DNA of 64,000 bases from Ruminococcus sp. (GTDB lineage: Bacteria; Bacillota_A; Clostridia; Oscillospirales; Acutalibacteraceae). The stretch is taken from assembly GCA_017481395.1 (NCBI GenBank), contig JAFUPE010000073.1, forward strand, positions 1-64,000, given 5' to 3'. Of this stretch, positions 1 through 9,767 are shown in pieces. Below the pieces are notes generated by a model that ran no database searches, was not told where the DNA came from, and saw only the letters and a program-made list of their open reading frames with translations. How positions within the stretch are numbered: position 1 is the stretch's first letter; each line of letters opens with the position of its first letter. The position numbers and the translations under genes were made by a program.

Positions 1-1
1 A

Positions 2-595
2 GAAAGAGAAACACGTGGCAAAAGGCCTGCCAACTCTATCTGGCTTTGGGGCGAGGGTACTAAACCTTTGCTTGACAGCTTCGAGGAGCTTTACGGTGTT
101 AAGGGCAGTATGATTTCTGCTGTTGACCTTTTAAAAGGCATTGCGATTTGTGCTAAAATGAAAAGTGTAGACGTTAAAGGTGCTACAGGCTACATAGACA
201 CAAACTTCGAAGGAAAAGCAAACGCCGCTATTGAGGAATTCAAAAACGGTGCAGAGCTTGTGTATGTACACGTAGAAGCACCCGACGAGTGCGGTCACAG
301 ATTTGAGGCAGAGAACAAAGTTAAGGCAATTGAGCTTATAGACGAAAAGGTGCTTACTCCTATTGTTGAGGCTCTTGAGGGTATGAACGAGGATTTTGCA
401 GTACTTGTATGCCCTGACCACCCCACACCCCTTAACACAAAAACTCATTCTCGTACTCCTGTTCCCTATCTTATTTACAGAAGTAATGCAAAAGTTAACT
501 CAGGCGTTGAGAAGTTTACGGAAGCCGAAGCTGAGAAGACGGGCGTATACATTGACAAGGGCTACACCCTTATGAACCGATTTCTTAACAAATAA
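2..595 (+). CDS. apgM: 2,3-bisphosphoglycerate-independent phosphoglycerate mutase, archaeal (ApgM) type, 5'-truncated
   Basis: Only the C-terminal ~197 codons are present; the open frame continues through the left edge, so the start lies outside. The first visible residues read GKRPANSIWLWGEG, followed by a conserved helix-rich stretch (SAVDLLKGIA) and a late metal-site segment CPDHPTPLNTKTHSRTPVP with the His/Asp pattern of the alkaline-phosphatase superfamily. In the ApgM family these ligands bind divalent metals for interconversion of 3- and 2-phosphoglycerate in glycolysis. Some relatives were once labelled homoserine kinases, so the substrate is assigned by family only. It converges on the Clp gene, with a shared terminator just after the stop. 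Confidence 0.85.
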   Translation, partial: ERETRGKRPANSIWLWGEGTKPLLDSFEELYGVKGSMISAVDLLKGIAICAKMKSVDVKGATGYIDTNFEGKANAAIEEFKNGAELVYVHVEAPDECGHRFEAENKVKAIELIDEKVLTPIVEALEGMNEDFAVLVCPDHPTPLNTKTHSRTPVPYLIYRSNAKVNSGVEKFTEAEAEKTGVYIDKGYTLMNRFLNK

Positions 596-610
596 AAACA
601 CATAAAATTA

Positions 611-647
611 TCCCGACAAGTTTCATTGCACTTGTCGGGATTTTTTT
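611..647. terminator. Intrinsic terminator between convergent genes
   Basis: A perfect 10-bp stem (tcccgacaag / cttgtcggga) with a 10-nt loop is followed on the plus strand by seven T. It ends the phosphoglycerate mutase transcript. The minus strand has only a weak T run after the hairpin, so it may end the Clp transcript less efficiently. Confidence 0.85.
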
Positions 648-649
648 AA

Positions 650-3007
650 TTAAATCACCTGTAAAGACACTTCGTTGTCTTTAACATCAGCATGGATAGC
701 GGAAATATTGCCTGCACCCTTTAGAATCATCTCTTCAGCAATACGCTGCTCGACTTCCTTTCGGATAACAGAACGCAAATCTCTTGCTCCGCTTCTGCCG
801 TCCTTAACCTTATCAGCAAGGAAAGTGCAGATTTCGTCGGAGAAGCTGAAACGAATTCCTTTTTCTTCAAGAGTCGGCACATATTCATTAAGCATAAGCT
901 TAGCGATTTTAATTAAATCCTCACCTTCAAGGTGACGGAAAACAATAACCTCGTCAACTCTGGCTAAAAACTCGGGACGCAGGAATTCAGACAAAGCCTT
1001 CATAACCTTTTCGCGTGTTGCATCCTGTTCGCTTTTACCAAAGCCCAAAGCATTTTCACGCTTATTGGAGCCTGCGTTGCTGGTCATAACAATAACTGTG
1101 TTCTCGAAATTAACCACTCTGCCGTGGGCGTCGGTAAGCTTACCTTCGTCAAGAATCTGGAGAAGAATGTTGAGAACATCAGGATGAGCCTTCTCTATTT
1201 CGTCAAAAAGCAGAACAGAATAGGGTCTGCGACGAACCTTTTCGGTAACCTGACCAGCCTCATCATAACCTACATAACCCGGAGGTGAACCGATAATTTT
1301 GGATACAGAGTGCTTTTCCATAAACTCGCTCATATCAAGGCGAATTAAAGTTTCGGGTGTATCGAAAAGAAGCATCGACAGTTGCTTAACAAGCTCAGTT
1401 TTACCTACGCCTGTAGGACCTACAAAAATAAATGACGCAGGGCGGCGGCGAGGTGCAATCTGCACACGGCTACGCTTAATAGCACTTGCCAGAGCATTAA
1501 CAGCTTCGTCCTGACCTATGATTTTTTCTTTAAGCTCAGAGTCAATATCTGCAAGCTTTAAAAGCTCATTTTCTCTTACTCTTGAAGAAGGGATACCTGT
1601 CCAAAGCTCAATTACCTTGGCCAAATCCTCCTCGGTTACGTTGTTAATAAGGCTTTCCTCAGGAATTGATGCAAGCTCCTGCTCGACTCTTGCAAGTTCA
1701 GACTTAACAGTAGCAAGCTTTTCGTAGTCGATTTCTTCGGCGGCAGAAAGCTCGCTATGCTGTACTTCAAATTTCTTTTTATCTTCGTTAAGCTTATCAA
1801 AACGCTCAAGCTCTTTGTTGCGAAGTCCTGCACAAGCAGACGCCTCGTCCAATAGGTCGATAGCCTTATCGGGCAGAAAGCGGTCGGTGATGTATCGCTC
1901 GGAAAACACAACCGCCTTACGCACGATATCTTCATTTACAACTACGCGGTGATGAAGCTCGTAGTATTCCTTGATACCCGTTAAAACTTCGATAGTGTCG
2001 GCGATACTCGGCTCGGCAACGGTTACGGGCTGGAAACGACGCTCTAACGCACTATCTTTTTCAATGTACTTTCTGTATTCGTTAAAGGTGGTAGCACCAA
2101 TAACCTGAATTTCACCGCGAGAAAGAGCAGGCTTAAGAATATTTGCGGCATTCATAGAGCCCTCGGCGTCACCTGTACCGACTAAATTATGAACCTCGTC
2201 AATAAAAAGAATAATATTACCCAGTGCCTTTACTTCATCGGTTAAGCCCTTGATACGACTTTCGAACTGACCACGGAACTGGGTGCCAGCAACCAAAGAA
2301 GTAAGGTCTAAGAGGTGAATTTCTTTATTTTTAAGACGCTGAGGTACATCGCCAGATGCAATACGCATAGCAAGACCTTCGGCAATTGCAGTTTTACCAA
2401 CGCCGGGCTCACCGATAAGGCAGGGGTTGTTTTTGCTTCGTCTGGAAAGAATCTGAATAATACGCTCTATTTCCTTGTCTCTGCCAATAATGCGGTCGGT
2501 TTTTCCTTCGCGTGCTTTTCGGGTAAGGTCGTAGCAGTAAAGGTTTAAAAATCTGCGTTCCTTAGACTGCTTTTTCTCCTGCTTCTTGTTCTGCTTTGTG
2601 CTTCCCTGAGAGGTTGAGTCGCCACCCTTGCCGCCGCCAAAAAAGTTATTGAAAAAAGCAGGAAAAGTAGAAGCACCGCCGGGAGAAAAGCTATCACTTG
2701 AGTCTTTATCTTCACTGTCAGCCGGCATATCATCAAGACGCATTTGCTCTACCAAGCCTTCTTCCTTAATGGCATTAAGCATCTCACTCATATCGCCATC
2801 ATTCATGTTTTCCATCATGGAGTTCATTTGCTCTTCCATAGCCTCTAAGTCCTCGGTAGAGAGTCCCATCTTCTTGATTAAATCTTCAACAGGCTTGATG
2901 CCAAGGTCCTTTGCACAGGTAAGACAGTATCCCTTAGGATTTGCATCGTCTTTATTTACATAGACAAAGACCACAGCAGGTCGTTTGCCGCATTTTGAAC
3001 ATATCAT
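650..3007 (-). CDS. ClpE/ClpC-type AAA+ unfoldase with N-terminal zinc finger
   Basis: 785-residue class I (two AAA module) Clp ATPase. In order: a Cys4 zinc finger (C3, C6, C28, C31), a Met/Gly-rich linker to about residue 150, first AAA module with Walker A GEPGVGKT at 199-206 and Walker B LFIDEVH near 267, a short charged middle region about 395-455, and second AAA module with Walker A GPTGVGKT at 530-537 and [10 protein letters not shown] near 601. An LGF tripeptide at 654-656 matches the loop by which such unfoldases dock on ClpP. The usual double Clp_N repeat is absent and replaced by the zinc finger, as in ClpE. Expected role is ATP-driven unfolding of damaged proteins for ClpP. A strong AAGGAGG precedes the ATG. 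It overlaps pgsA by 4 nt and is the last gene of the ruv-ecf run. Confidence 0.88.
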   Translation of the reverse strand: MICSKCGKRPAVVFVYVNKDDANPKGYCLTCAKDLGIKPVEDLIKKMGLSTEDLEAMEEQMNSMMENMNDGDMSEMLNAIKEEGLVEQMRLDDMPADSEDKDSSDSFSPGGASTFPAFFNNFFGGGKGGDSTSQGSTKQNKKQEKKQSKERRFLNLYCYDLTRKAREGKTDRIIGRDKEIERIIQILSRRSKNNPCLIGEPGVGKTAIAEGLAMRIASGDVPQRLKNKEIHLLDLTSLVAGTQFRGQFESRIKGLTDEVKALGNIILFIDEVHNLVGTGDAEGSMNAANILKPALSRGEIQVIGATTFNEYRKYIEKDSALERRFQPVTVAEPSIADTIEVLTGIKEYYELHHRVVVNEDIVRKAVVFSERYITDRFLPDKAIDLLDEASACAGLRNKELERFDKLNEDKKKFEVQHSELSAAEEIDYEKLATVKSELARVEQELASIPEESLINNVTEEDLAKVIELWTGIPSSRVRENELLKLADIDSELKEKIIGQDEAVNALASAIKRSRVQIAPRRRPASFIFVGPTGVGKTELVKQLSMLLFDTPETLIRLDMSEFMEKHSVSKIIGSPPGYVGYDEAGQVTEKVRRRPYSVLLFDEIEKAHPDVLNILLQILDEGKLTDAHGRVVNFENTVIVMTSNAGSNKRENALGFGKSEQDATREKVMKALSEFLRPEFLARVDEVIVFRHLEGEDLIKIAKLMLNEYVPTLEEKGIRFSFSDEICTFLADKVKDGRSGARDLRSVIRKEVEQRIAEEMILKGAGNISAIHADVKDNEVSLQVI

Positions 3008-3633
3008 TTTGTTGCCTCCTTCTCGGTATTTTCCTTCTTCATAATTTCAAGGAAAAACAAAAAGTATCTTATAAGTGAGTATATCATCATTATTGCTGTT
3101 AAAGTAAGCAGAATAATGGCGAAAATTCTGAACTGGTCTTCCATTCCTAAAATAAGGTCGAAAAGTACAATCAATCCTACCGAAATGTAAAATAAAAAAG
3201 TACCGACCTTACCATACCATCTTGATGCACAAGGCTTTACATGCTTTTTAAGCATATAAGAAGCACCTATAAGCATCAGAAAATCCTTAAGTATAAGCAA
3301 GGTAATTACAGGAATTACCGCAGGCTCGATAAAAACAACACACACACCTACAGCAAACAAAGTAAGCTTATCTGCTACAGGGTCAAGCATTTTGCCAAGC
3401 TCGGTAATCTGATTTAATTTCCGAGCAAGAAGCCCGTCGAAAAAGTCGCTTAATCCGGAAAGCACAAGGCAGACTGCCGCCGAGATTGTGTATTCCTCGG
3501 CGTAATCCATAGTGCGTGCTTTGAAGAAAAAGCAAAGCATTGGTGCAATCAATGCAATCCTGAAATAACAAAGTATATTAGGCACGGTAAAAATATATGC
3601 CCAATCTACTTTTTTGGACTTATTATAATCCAT
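3004..3633 (-). CDS. pgsA: CDP-diacylglycerol--glycerol-3-phosphate 3-phosphatidyltransferase
   Basis: 209-residue integral membrane enzyme. It carries the complete CDP-alcohol phosphotransferase signature DxxDGxxARxxxxxxxxGxxxDxxxD (SDFFDGLLAR...LGKMLDPVADK, about residues 62-87) within a string of hydrophobic helices. The family makes phosphatidylglycerophosphate, the committed step to phosphatidylglycerol and cardiolipin. The N-terminus WAYIFTVPNILCYFRI is typical of PgsA. Its stop overlaps the Clp start (ATGA type), so the two are probably translationally coupled. Substrate specificity within the CDP-alcohol family is inferred from similarity of the N-terminal segment, not shown by any single residue. 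Confidence 0.9.
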   Translation of the reverse strand: MDYNKSKKVDWAYIFTVPNILCYFRIALIAPMLCFFFKARTMDYAEEYTISAAVCLVLSGLSDFFDGLLARKLNQITELGKMLDPVADKLTLFAVGVCVVFIEPAVIPVITLLILKDFLMLIGASYMLKKHVKPCASRWYGKVGTFLFYISVGLIVLFDLILGMEDQFRIFAIILLTLTAIMMIYSLIRYFLFFLEIMKKENTEKEATK

Positions 3634-3649
3634 TCATATCCCACCCAAA

Positions 3650-4357
3650 TTAAATATTGCTAAAGCTATAAATAAAGCTTTGAACTACTGATGTTAAGCC
3701 GCCGAAATAAAGTAATGAGAAAAATATTGAATCGGCAACGTAAACTTCGTTTAGTATAAAAAGGTCACCGCCTGTAAGAGGAATCACAAGCTTTAATAGA
3801 AAAGCTAAAATATAAACCACCAATAAGCCCTCAAACAGACCTAAAACAAAACCAAAGGCAGAGTCCACCACCCTAATTAAAGGGAGACGGAATATTTTAG
3901 ATATACCACCCATTACCTTTTTAAGCAAGAATAAAAGCAGTATAAATAATATGACAAAGAAAACAATTGAAATAACGCCTACAACAGGGGTCATTATTAC
4001 GCCTTCAATACTTTCTACTGCAGAGGTGTCAAACATTGAAGAAAGCTTGACCTCGGTTACACCGAAGTAAGCTAGCGAATTAGAAAGCACCATCGGCATG
4101 CCGCCTAAAAGTCCTGCGGCCTTATCTGCCGCTGTGTTTAAGGCAGAGTCGTTTACAACCTTACTGATGTTATCAATTATTGTTTGTCTTATAAACGTAT
4201 TATAAACAAGCTCTGCTAAAAAGTGTGACAGAAAAACAGCCGCTAAAAACGCTACAACAACTGACAAAAGTCTGCAAATAACCTTTGCGGCACCTGTTTT
4301 AATACCGATTATAGCAAAAACTAAAATCATTATCAAAGAAAGAATATCTAAAATCAT
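3650..4357 (-). CDS. CvpA family membrane protein
   Basis: 235 residues with four or more hydrophobic segments: one at the very N-terminus (ILDILSLIMILVFAIIGIK), one at about 30-50, one at about 125-148 and one near 165-195, separated by short polar loops. The early helix-hairpin followed by a glycine-containing turn fits the CvpA/colicin V production family. In Gram-positive bacteria the role of these proteins is unclear; links to envelope homeostasis and amyloid or bacteriocin export are suggested for relatives. It lies 16 nt upstream of pgsA and 9 nt downstream of the DUF5711 gene, inside the same probable operon. Family call is by topology and overall look, so moderate confidence. Confidence 0.75.
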   Translation of the reverse strand: MILDILSLIMILVFAIIGIKTGAAKVICRLLSVVVAFLAAVFLSHFLAELVYNTFIRQTIIDNISKVVNDSALNTAADKAAGLLGGMPMVLSNSLAYFGVTEVKLSSMFDTSAVESIEGVIMTPVVGVISIVFFVILFILLLFLLKKVMGGISKIFRLPLIRVVDSAFGFVLGLFEGLLVVYILAFLLKLVIPLTGGDLFILNEVYVADSIFFSLLYFGGLTSVVQSFIYSFSNI

Positions 4358-4366
4358 ATCTCACCG

Positions 4367-5617
4367 TTAAAAAGTATATAGAGAAATATCCTTGATACCT
4401 AAAGAAACAGCGGCATCAGGTGCAACAAGGCGTATTTGACGGCTGTCACCCACAGCCTTAATAGTTGAAAGCAGTTCACCGTTTTGAGAATACAGATAAA
4501 TATAGGACTTATCACATATTGCAACGCGATTTTTATACGAGCTTATAAAATCAGCGGCATAGTCGGTTTCGATTTTTGAATTAACTGAACCAGACTTATC
4601 AACAGACATAATTGTACAATTTCGTCCGTCGCCGCTTCTTGAAAGGCTTAAAAGAAGCTCACCTGTGTCGGTATTAATATCGTAAGAGGTAAGTGTCATT
4701 TGAGAATAAGAGTTTTTGGTAAGCTTGGAAAAATTTCTGCCGTTTATAACGTAAGAGGCATTTTCTCCAATAACACAAACAGAGCCGTCGTCAAGATATT
4801 CGCAGTCGAAAACAACATCTGAAGGAATCTCATGGAAAGCAAGTGGCTTTTCTTCGGTAAAATCAAACACATAGACAACACTCTTTTCAATGCCGTTTTC
4901 AGCAGTTATACCGCAGGCAACAGCACCCGTTGCATCAGGATTAAGAGCCATTGCACTTATATAGTACTCCTCAAATGAATAGCCGTAAAGCGGAGTATCA
5001 GCATCACTGTACACCGAAAGCTTTGCCTTATAGTCGCGGCTTTCAGTAAGAGTTGCAAACTTAAGCTCGGGGGTTACGTCGGCAAGGTACATTTTTGTAT
5101 CAGTTTCACCTGAATAAACAAGTCCCTCGCCCGAATATAACGAATAATTGTGACCGCCTAAGTCGTAAATAACTGCGGTACCATTATAGTTAAGCTTCAA
5201 AATCGGGTCATTGAAAGCAACCTGTGTATTGAATTTCTCGTTGCCGTCGTTGTCAAAAACCGCATAATGCGTATCAGAAACGTATGCAAAACCGTTATTG
5301 TATGTATCGAAATTGCCGTTTGTAACAATAGAGCCCCTAAGAGAAATCGGGAAAGCCGCCGTGCTGTGGTTATAAGAGGAGCAGCCTGTACATGTAAAGC
5401 GGTTGAACACCACAAAAACAATAGCAACAAGAAGCACAAGCACCATTGCGGCAAGAATCAACCTTTTATAAGAAAGGGGTTTTTTATTCTTTTTATCCTT
5501 ATCCCCTGCATTTTGGTCATATTCATCAAGAGGAAGCTGTTCGTAGCTTAAAACTGCACGCTTGGTATCGTACATTTCCTCTTTATAATGTCGGGGAGAA
5601 AGCTTTCTTTTTTTCAT
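4367..5617 (-). CDS. DUF5711-like membrane-anchored beta-propeller protein
   Basis: 416 residues. A basic cytoplasmic N-terminus of about 50 residues is followed by one transmembrane helix (about 52-71, LILAAMVLVLLVAIVFVVF) and an extracytoplasmic region of about 340 residues. That region is made of repeated beta-strand-like units with recurring Tyr/Asp/Gly turns, such as GFAYVSDTHYAVFDNDGNE and YKNRVAICDKSYIYLYSQNGE, which looks like a WD40/YVTN-type propeller. I associate it with DUF5711, common near truA and cvpA in Clostridia; biochemical function unknown. Start supported by GGAGG (aaaggaggagcag) before the ATG. A sensor or scaffold role on the outer face of the membrane is speculation. 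Confidence 0.7.
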   Translation of the reverse strand: MKKRKLSPRHYKEEMYDTKRAVLSYEQLPLDEYDQNAGDKDKKNKKPLSYKRLILAAMVLVLLVAIVFVVFNRFTCTGCSSYNHSTAAFPISLRGSIVTNGNFDTYNNGFAYVSDTHYAVFDNDGNEKFNTQVAFNDPILKLNYNGTAVIYDLGGHNYSLYSGEGLVYSGETDTKMYLADVTPELKFATLTESRDYKAKLSVYSDADTPLYGYSFEEYYISAMALNPDATGAVACGITAENGIEKSVVYVFDFTEEKPLAFHEIPSDVVFDCEYLDDGSVCVIGENASYVINGRNFSKLTKNSYSQMTLTSYDINTDTGELLLSLSRSGDGRNCTIMSVDKSGSVNSKIETDYAADFISSYKNRVAICDKSYIYLYSQNGELLSTIKAVGDSRQIRLVAPDAAVSLGIKDISLYTF

Positions 5618-5638
5618 ACTGCTCCTCCTTTCAAAAAA

Positions 5639-6406
5639 TTATAAATCATAAAACACTTTGTTTAAGTAAAGTCCCTGAGGCGGTGCGGTAGGACCTGCGG
5701 CGTCTCTGGATTCTGCACTTATAATATCAGATATAGAATCGGCGCTAAGCTTGCCTTCGTTAATGTAAAGAAGAGTACCTACCATTATACGCACCATATT
5801 GTAAAGAAAGCCGTTGCCCTCAACAGAAAACTCAACAATATCACCCTTGCGTACAACGGAAAAATCGTAAATTGTACGGACAAAATCACCCTTCTCACGA
5901 TTATCAAGAGTACAAAACGAGGTGAAATCGTGACTTCCGATATAAGCCTTTGAAGCTTTGTTTAAAAGTTCTACGTCAATATCATATTTATAATGTAAGG
6001 CTCTGCCTACATAAAAAGGGTCACGTTCCGTTCGATTTAAAACTCTGTAAATATACCTTTTGCCCTTGGCATTATACCTTGCATGAAAATCAAGTGAAAC
6101 TTCCTTTACATCAAGCACAACAACACTTTCGGGAAGGTAAGAATTAAGAGCCGCTTTAAGCCTTATAGCAGGTATCGGGTGGCTGATTTTAGTGCTTATG
6201 CAAAACATCTCGGCATGAACTCCCGAGTCGGTACGACTGCAGGCTTTAATATCAGGCTTATCATTAATAACCGAATAGAGGGCTTGTTGAAAAACCTCCT
6301 GCACAGTAACTGCATTCTGCTGAATTTGCCAGCCATGGTACTTTGAGCCGTCGTATGAAATTGTAATTAAAAGATTACGCAAATTTTCATTTGAGGAAGA
6401 TATCAC
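5639..6406 (-). CDS. truA: tRNA pseudouridine(38-40) synthase TruA
   Basis: About 255 residues, usual family length. It shows the TruA landmarks: ISYDGSKYHGWQIQ near the N-terminus, the catalytic-aspartate motif ACSRTDSGVHAEM, then RYIYRV, and NGFLYNMVRIMVGTLL in the C-terminal half. It isomerises uridines 38-40 in the anticodon stem of many tRNAs. A TTG nine bases further upstream abuts the ribosome-binding site; the GTG at 6406 sits 9 nt after AGGAG and is the better start. It overlaps the end of ecfT by about 20 nt, the ecfA1-ecfA2-ecfT-truA order common in Firmicutes. Confidence 0.93.
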   Translation of the reverse strand: MISSSNENLRNLLITISYDGSKYHGWQIQQNAVTVQEVFQQALYSVINDKPDIKACSRTDSGVHAEMFCISTKISHPIPAIRLKAALNSYLPESVVVLDVKEVSLDFHARYNAKGKRYIYRVLNRTERDPFYVGRALHYKYDIDVELLNKASKAYIGSHDFTSFCTLDNREKGDFVRTIYDFSVVRKGDIVEFSVEGNGFLYNMVRIMVGTLLYINEGKLSADSISDIISAESRDAAGPTAPPQGLYLNKVFYDL

Positions 6407-7187
6407 AAAGTACAACTCCTGCAGTAAGTATTAGCATAACGCCAGTGGCTACTGCGTCACGCCTTGATAAATGCATTTCCTTTAAGCGGGTTCTGCCTTT
6501 TCCACCGCGGTAGCAACGACACTCCATAGCCATTGCAAGGTCGTAAGCACGCCTGAAAGAAGACACAAACAAGGGAACCAAAACCGGTATAAGAGCCTTG
6601 ATACGCTTAATAAGATTGCCGCTTTCCATATCGGCACCGCGTGCTTTCTGGGCAGACATGATTTTGTCGGTTTCTTCTAAAAGTGTCGGAACAAAGCGAA
6701 GAGCAATAGTCATCATCATTGCAATTTCGTGAACACTTATGTGAAAAACCGTAAGAGGCTTCATGAGACACTCTAAAGCGTCGGTCATATCTGTAGGCGA
6801 GGTTGTAAAGGTAAGTGCTGAGCTTACCACAACAAGGCAGATAATACGAACTGTGACGAATATCGCATTGAAAATACCATCTAACGTAATGGAAAATATC
6901 CACCACTGTGCAATCGGCTCGCCGCCACCGTAGAAAAGATTTAGAAATGAAGTAATTAGTACAATAAGAATAATGGTTTTAAGGCTTTTTAAAAACATCT
7001 TTACGGGAACTTTACTGAGAACTACTGTCGCCGCCGTAAATAGTGCTACTAAGCCCAAGGCATAAAAATTAAAAGAGCAGAATATTAAAACGATAAAAGT
7101 AACGAGAAAAAGTATTTTAACCCTTGCATCCAGCTTATGAAGTATTCCGTTTGATGGGAAATACTGGCCTAATGTAATGTCACGCAT
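6387..7187 (-). CDS. ecfT: ECF transporter transmembrane subunit EcfT
   Basis: 266 residues with about five hydrophobic helices (about 28-65, 70-90, 105-130, 145-165, 240-262). The cytoplasmic coupling region holds the two Ala-Arg-Gly style motifs that contact the ATPases: MSAQKARGADMESG around 180 and the second AMECRCYRGGKGRTR near 218. EcfT links the EcfA1/EcfA2 ATPase pair to interchangeable substrate-binding S components for vitamins and metals. No S component is encoded nearby, so this is a shared group II energising module. It overlaps the ecfA2 stop by 8 nt, indicating coupling. Confidence 0.93.
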   Translation of the reverse strand: MRDITLGQYFPSNGILHKLDARVKILFLVTFIVLIFCSFNFYALGLVALFTAATVVLSKVPVKMFLKSLKTIILIVLITSFLNLFYGGGEPIAQWWIFSITLDGIFNAIFVTVRIICLVVVSSALTFTTSPTDMTDALECLMKPLTVFHISVHEIAMMMTIALRFVPTLLEETDKIMSAQKARGADMESGNLIKRIKALIPVLVPLFVSSFRRAYDLAMAMECRCYRGGKGRTRLKEMHLSRRDAVATGVMLILTAGVVLCDIFLK

Positions 7188-8049
7188 CAGCCTTTCCCCC
7201 TTTGCTTATAATCTTGCAAAGCTCTTTAAACGCCTGTTCAACTGTAAGTATACCCGAAGACAACGGCACTCCTGCCTCTTTAAGCTTAATTGTAATTTCG
7301 GTAATTTCAGGGATGCGAAGTCCTATAGACTTAAGCTCTTGTACTCTGGAAAATACAGCCTCTGGAGTATCGAACATAACCGCCTCGGAGTTGTTCATTA
7401 CTAAAACTCTGTCAGAAATTCGTGCGATATCCTCCATATTATGTGAAACAAGTAAAACAGTGTTACCGGATTCCTTATGATAGGCTTCAATCTGCGTAAG
7501 CAGAACATCCTTGCCAACTGGGTCAAGGCCTGCAGTAGGCTCGTCAAGTATAAGAACCTTAGGCTCCATAGCAATTACGCCCGCAATTGCCGCCCGACGT
7601 TTTTCGCCGCCTGAAAGGTCGAAGGGTGAACGGTCTAAAAGCTCGTCCTTAAGACCTGCAAAACGAGCCGCTTTTCTGACTTTTTCTTTAATTTCTTCAT
7701 CGGAAAGTCCCATGTTTTTGGGGCCGAAGGCAATGTCCTTGGCTACTGTTTCTTCGAAAAGCTGATTTTCAGGATACTGAAACACAAGACCTATATTGAA
7801 GCGGAATTTGCGAAGCTCCTTAGAATTTGCAAAAATATCCTGACCTTCGAAGTAAACAGTGCCTTCAGTAGGCTTGAAAAGGCCGTTAAGCATCTGCACC
7901 AAAGATGATTTGCCCGAGCCGGTATGGCCGATAATGCCGATGACCTCGCCTTCGTTTATATCGATATTAACATTATTTACGGCTCTTTTCTCAAAGGGTG
8001 TACCCTTACCATAAACAAGACTTAAGTTTTCTGTTCGGAGTATACTCAT
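7180..8049 (-). CDS. ecfA2: ECF transporter ATPase EcfA2
   Basis: 289-residue ABC ATPase. Walker [10 protein letters not shown] (about 40-48), Q-loop region FQYPENQLF, signature LSGGEKRR, Walker B VLILDEP with the following DPVGK D-loop, and switch His in LLVSHN. The C-terminal extension of about 50 residues fits the EcfA dimerisation domain. The signature and QYPE Q-loop differ from EcfA1, as expected for the second, asymmetric ATPase of the pair. It hydrolyses ATP to drive S-component reorientation at the cytoplasmic membrane. Its ATG overlaps the ecfA1 stop by 4 nt. Confidence 0.93.
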   Translation of the reverse strand: MSILRTENLSLVYGKGTPFEKRAVNNVNIDINEGEVIGIIGHTGSGKSSLVQMLNGLFKPTEGTVYFEGQDIFANSKELRKFRFNIGLVFQYPENQLFEETVAKDIAFGPKNMGLSDEEIKEKVRKAARFAGLKDELLDRSPFDLSGGEKRRAAIAGVIAMEPKVLILDEPTAGLDPVGKDVLLTQIEAYHKESGNTVLLVSHNMEDIARISDRVLVMNNSEAVMFDTPEAVFSRVQELKSIGLRIPEITEITIKLKEAGVPLSSGILTVEQAFKELCKIISKGGKADA

Positions 8050-8897
8050 AAAAGCACCTCCTTAAGAGTTTTGACACAGTCGTCAATATTTAATGGGAGA
8101 TTTTTGATATTAACACCATAAGCACGAAGCTTATAGCAAAGCTCGGTAGACTGAGGTACGTCTAAACGGTGCTTCTTTAAAAGCTCGACCTGAGAAAATA
8201 CAGACTCGGGTGTACCCTCGGTCAGTATTTTTCCGCCGTCCATTACAATTACCCTGTCAGAAGTAACTGCTTCGTCCATATTATGAGTAATAAGGACAAT
8301 CGTAATGCCATGGTCTTTATTAAGAGTATGAATTGCCGAAAGTACCTCTTCCCTGCCTTTTGGGTCAAGCATTGCGGTAGGCTCGTCTAAAACTATGCAA
8401 TCAGGCTTCATGGCAAGTATACCTGCAATGGCAACTCGCTGTTTCTGACCGCCCGAAAGCTTATGAGGAGCAAAGGTACGGTACTCGTACATACCAACGG
8501 CTTTCAAGGCTTCATCCACACGCTTTCTGATTTCCTTAGGCTCTACACCTAAATTTTCGGGGCCGAAGGCTACGTCTTCCTCAACAATGCTTGCAACAAG
8601 CTGATTGTCAGGATTTTGTAAAACTAAACCAACCTTGCGGCGGATATCGTAGCATTTATCCTCATTCAAGGTATCCATACCTTCAACAAAAAGCTTGCCG
8701 CCTGTGGGAAGCAATATAGCATTGAAATGCTTTGCAAGGGTAGATTTGCCCGAACCGTTGTGACCAATAATGCTTAAGAATTCACCTTTTTTAACGGTAA
8801 GAGATACCCCGTTTAAAACATAATCACAAATATTCTGTTGTATTTCTTCATCGGACATATATGTGAAAACAAGGTCCTTAGCGTCAATTTGATTCAT
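8046..8897 (-). CDS. ecfA1: ECF transporter ATPase EcfA1
   Basis: 283-residue ABC ATPase, first of the ecf trio. Walker [10 protein letters not shown] (about 44-52), Q-loop LQNPDNQLV, signature LSGGQKQR, Walker [16 protein letters not shown] and switch His ITHNMDEAV. The QNPD Q-loop and canonical LSGGQ signature fit EcfA1. With EcfA2 and EcfT it energises vitamin or metal uptake. It begins 6 nt after the end of the methyltransferase gene on the minus strand, with no room for a separate promoter, so it is probably read from upstream. Confidence 0.93.
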   Translation of the reverse strand: MNQIDAKDLVFTYMSDEEIQQNICDYVLNGVSLTVKKGEFLSIIGHNGSGKSTLAKHFNAILLPTGGKLFVEGMDTLNEDKCYDIRRKVGLVLQNPDNQLVASIVEEDVAFGPENLGVEPKEIRKRVDEALKAVGMYEYRTFAPHKLSGGQKQRVAIAGILAMKPDCIVLDEPTAMLDPKGREEVLSAIHTLNKDHGITIVLITHNMDEAVTSDRVIVMDGGKILTEGTPESVFSQVELLKKHRLDVPQSTELCYKLRAYGVNIKNLPLNIDDCVKTLKEVLL

Positions 8898-8903
8898 TTA
8901 AAA

Positions 8904-9767
8904 TTATCTCTCCCAGATTGCGGTATTGCCGCAGGGTAAAACTAAATTGGTTGAGCTTACGCGTAAGCCGATTTCATCAGCAGTAACCTTACCGCCGAAA
9001 TCCTCGCCCAACACACTTGTGAGGGTGTACTCCATAACCGCAGGAGAAAGCCCCGAGGTATATGAGTTTAAAAGGAAAAACAGTGGGTCGTCTGATAATA
9101 CCTGCTTGCAAAGCTCTAAAAGCGGAAAAAGCTCGGTTTCAAGCTTCCACACCTCACCATTAGGACCTCGGCCGTAAGAAGGTGGGTCCATGATAATTGC
9201 ATCGTAACGTCTGCCTCGGCGGATTTCGCGATTGACGAATTTAACGCAATCGTCAACAATCCACCTTACAGGCTTATCGGAAACTCCGCTTAAGACGGAA
9301 TTTTCTTTTGCCATATTAACCATACCTTTTGATGCATCAACATGGCAAACGCAGGCTCCGCCCTTAAGGCAGGCGACAGTTGCTCCGCCGGTATAACCGA
9401 AAAGGTTGAGCACATTTATCGGGCGGTTGGCATTTCGAATTTTTTCTATAGCATAGTCCCAGTTAACAGCCTGCTCGGGAAAAACACCAGTGTGCTTAAA
9501 ACCCATGGGTTTTATAACAAAACCTAAGTCGCCATACTTAATATTCCAAGTTTCGGGGAGCTTTTTGTAGTATTCCCAATGACCTCCGCCAGAGTTGGAA
9601 CGGATATAGCGTGCATGTGCTTTATTCCAGCGATAATCGGTACGCTTTGTATTCCATATAATCTGAGTATCGGGACGGATTAAAATTATATCGCCCCATC
9701 GCTCAAGTCGTTCGCCGTTAGAGGCGTCTAAAAGCTCGTAGTCGAGCCAATTTTCAGTACATCTCAT
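8904..9767 (-). CDS. Class I SAM-dependent (rRNA) methyltransferase, RlmI/RlmK-like catalytic domain
   Basis: 287 residues. The AdoMet-binding motif I is LNLFGYTGGATVAC (about 122-135), followed by an acidic motif II (HVDASKGMV) and the catalytic motif IV MDPPSYGRG (about 194-202), the form seen in the COG1092 23S rRNA methyltransferases (RlmI, C-terminal half of RlmL). The N-terminal 100 residues hold beta-rich sequence (WGDIILIRPDTQIIW) rather than the PUA domain of full-length RlmI, making the protein about 100 residues shorter. Target base is therefore open; rRNA is the family expectation. Its start overlaps the glmM stop by one base (TAATG). Confidence 0.8.
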   Translation of the reverse strand: MRCTENWLDYELLDASNGERLERWGDIILIRPDTQIIWNTKRTDYRWNKAHARYIRSNSGGGHWEYYKKLPETWNIKYGDLGFVIKPMGFKHTGVFPEQAVNWDYAIEKIRNANRPINVLNLFGYTGGATVACLKGGACVCHVDASKGMVNMAKENSVLSGVSDKPVRWIVDDCVKFVNREIRRGRRYDAIIMDPPSYGRGPNGEVWKLETELFPLLELCKQVLSDDPLFFLLNSYTSGLSPAVMEYTLTSVLGEDFGGKVTADEIGLRVSSTNLVLPCGNTAIWER

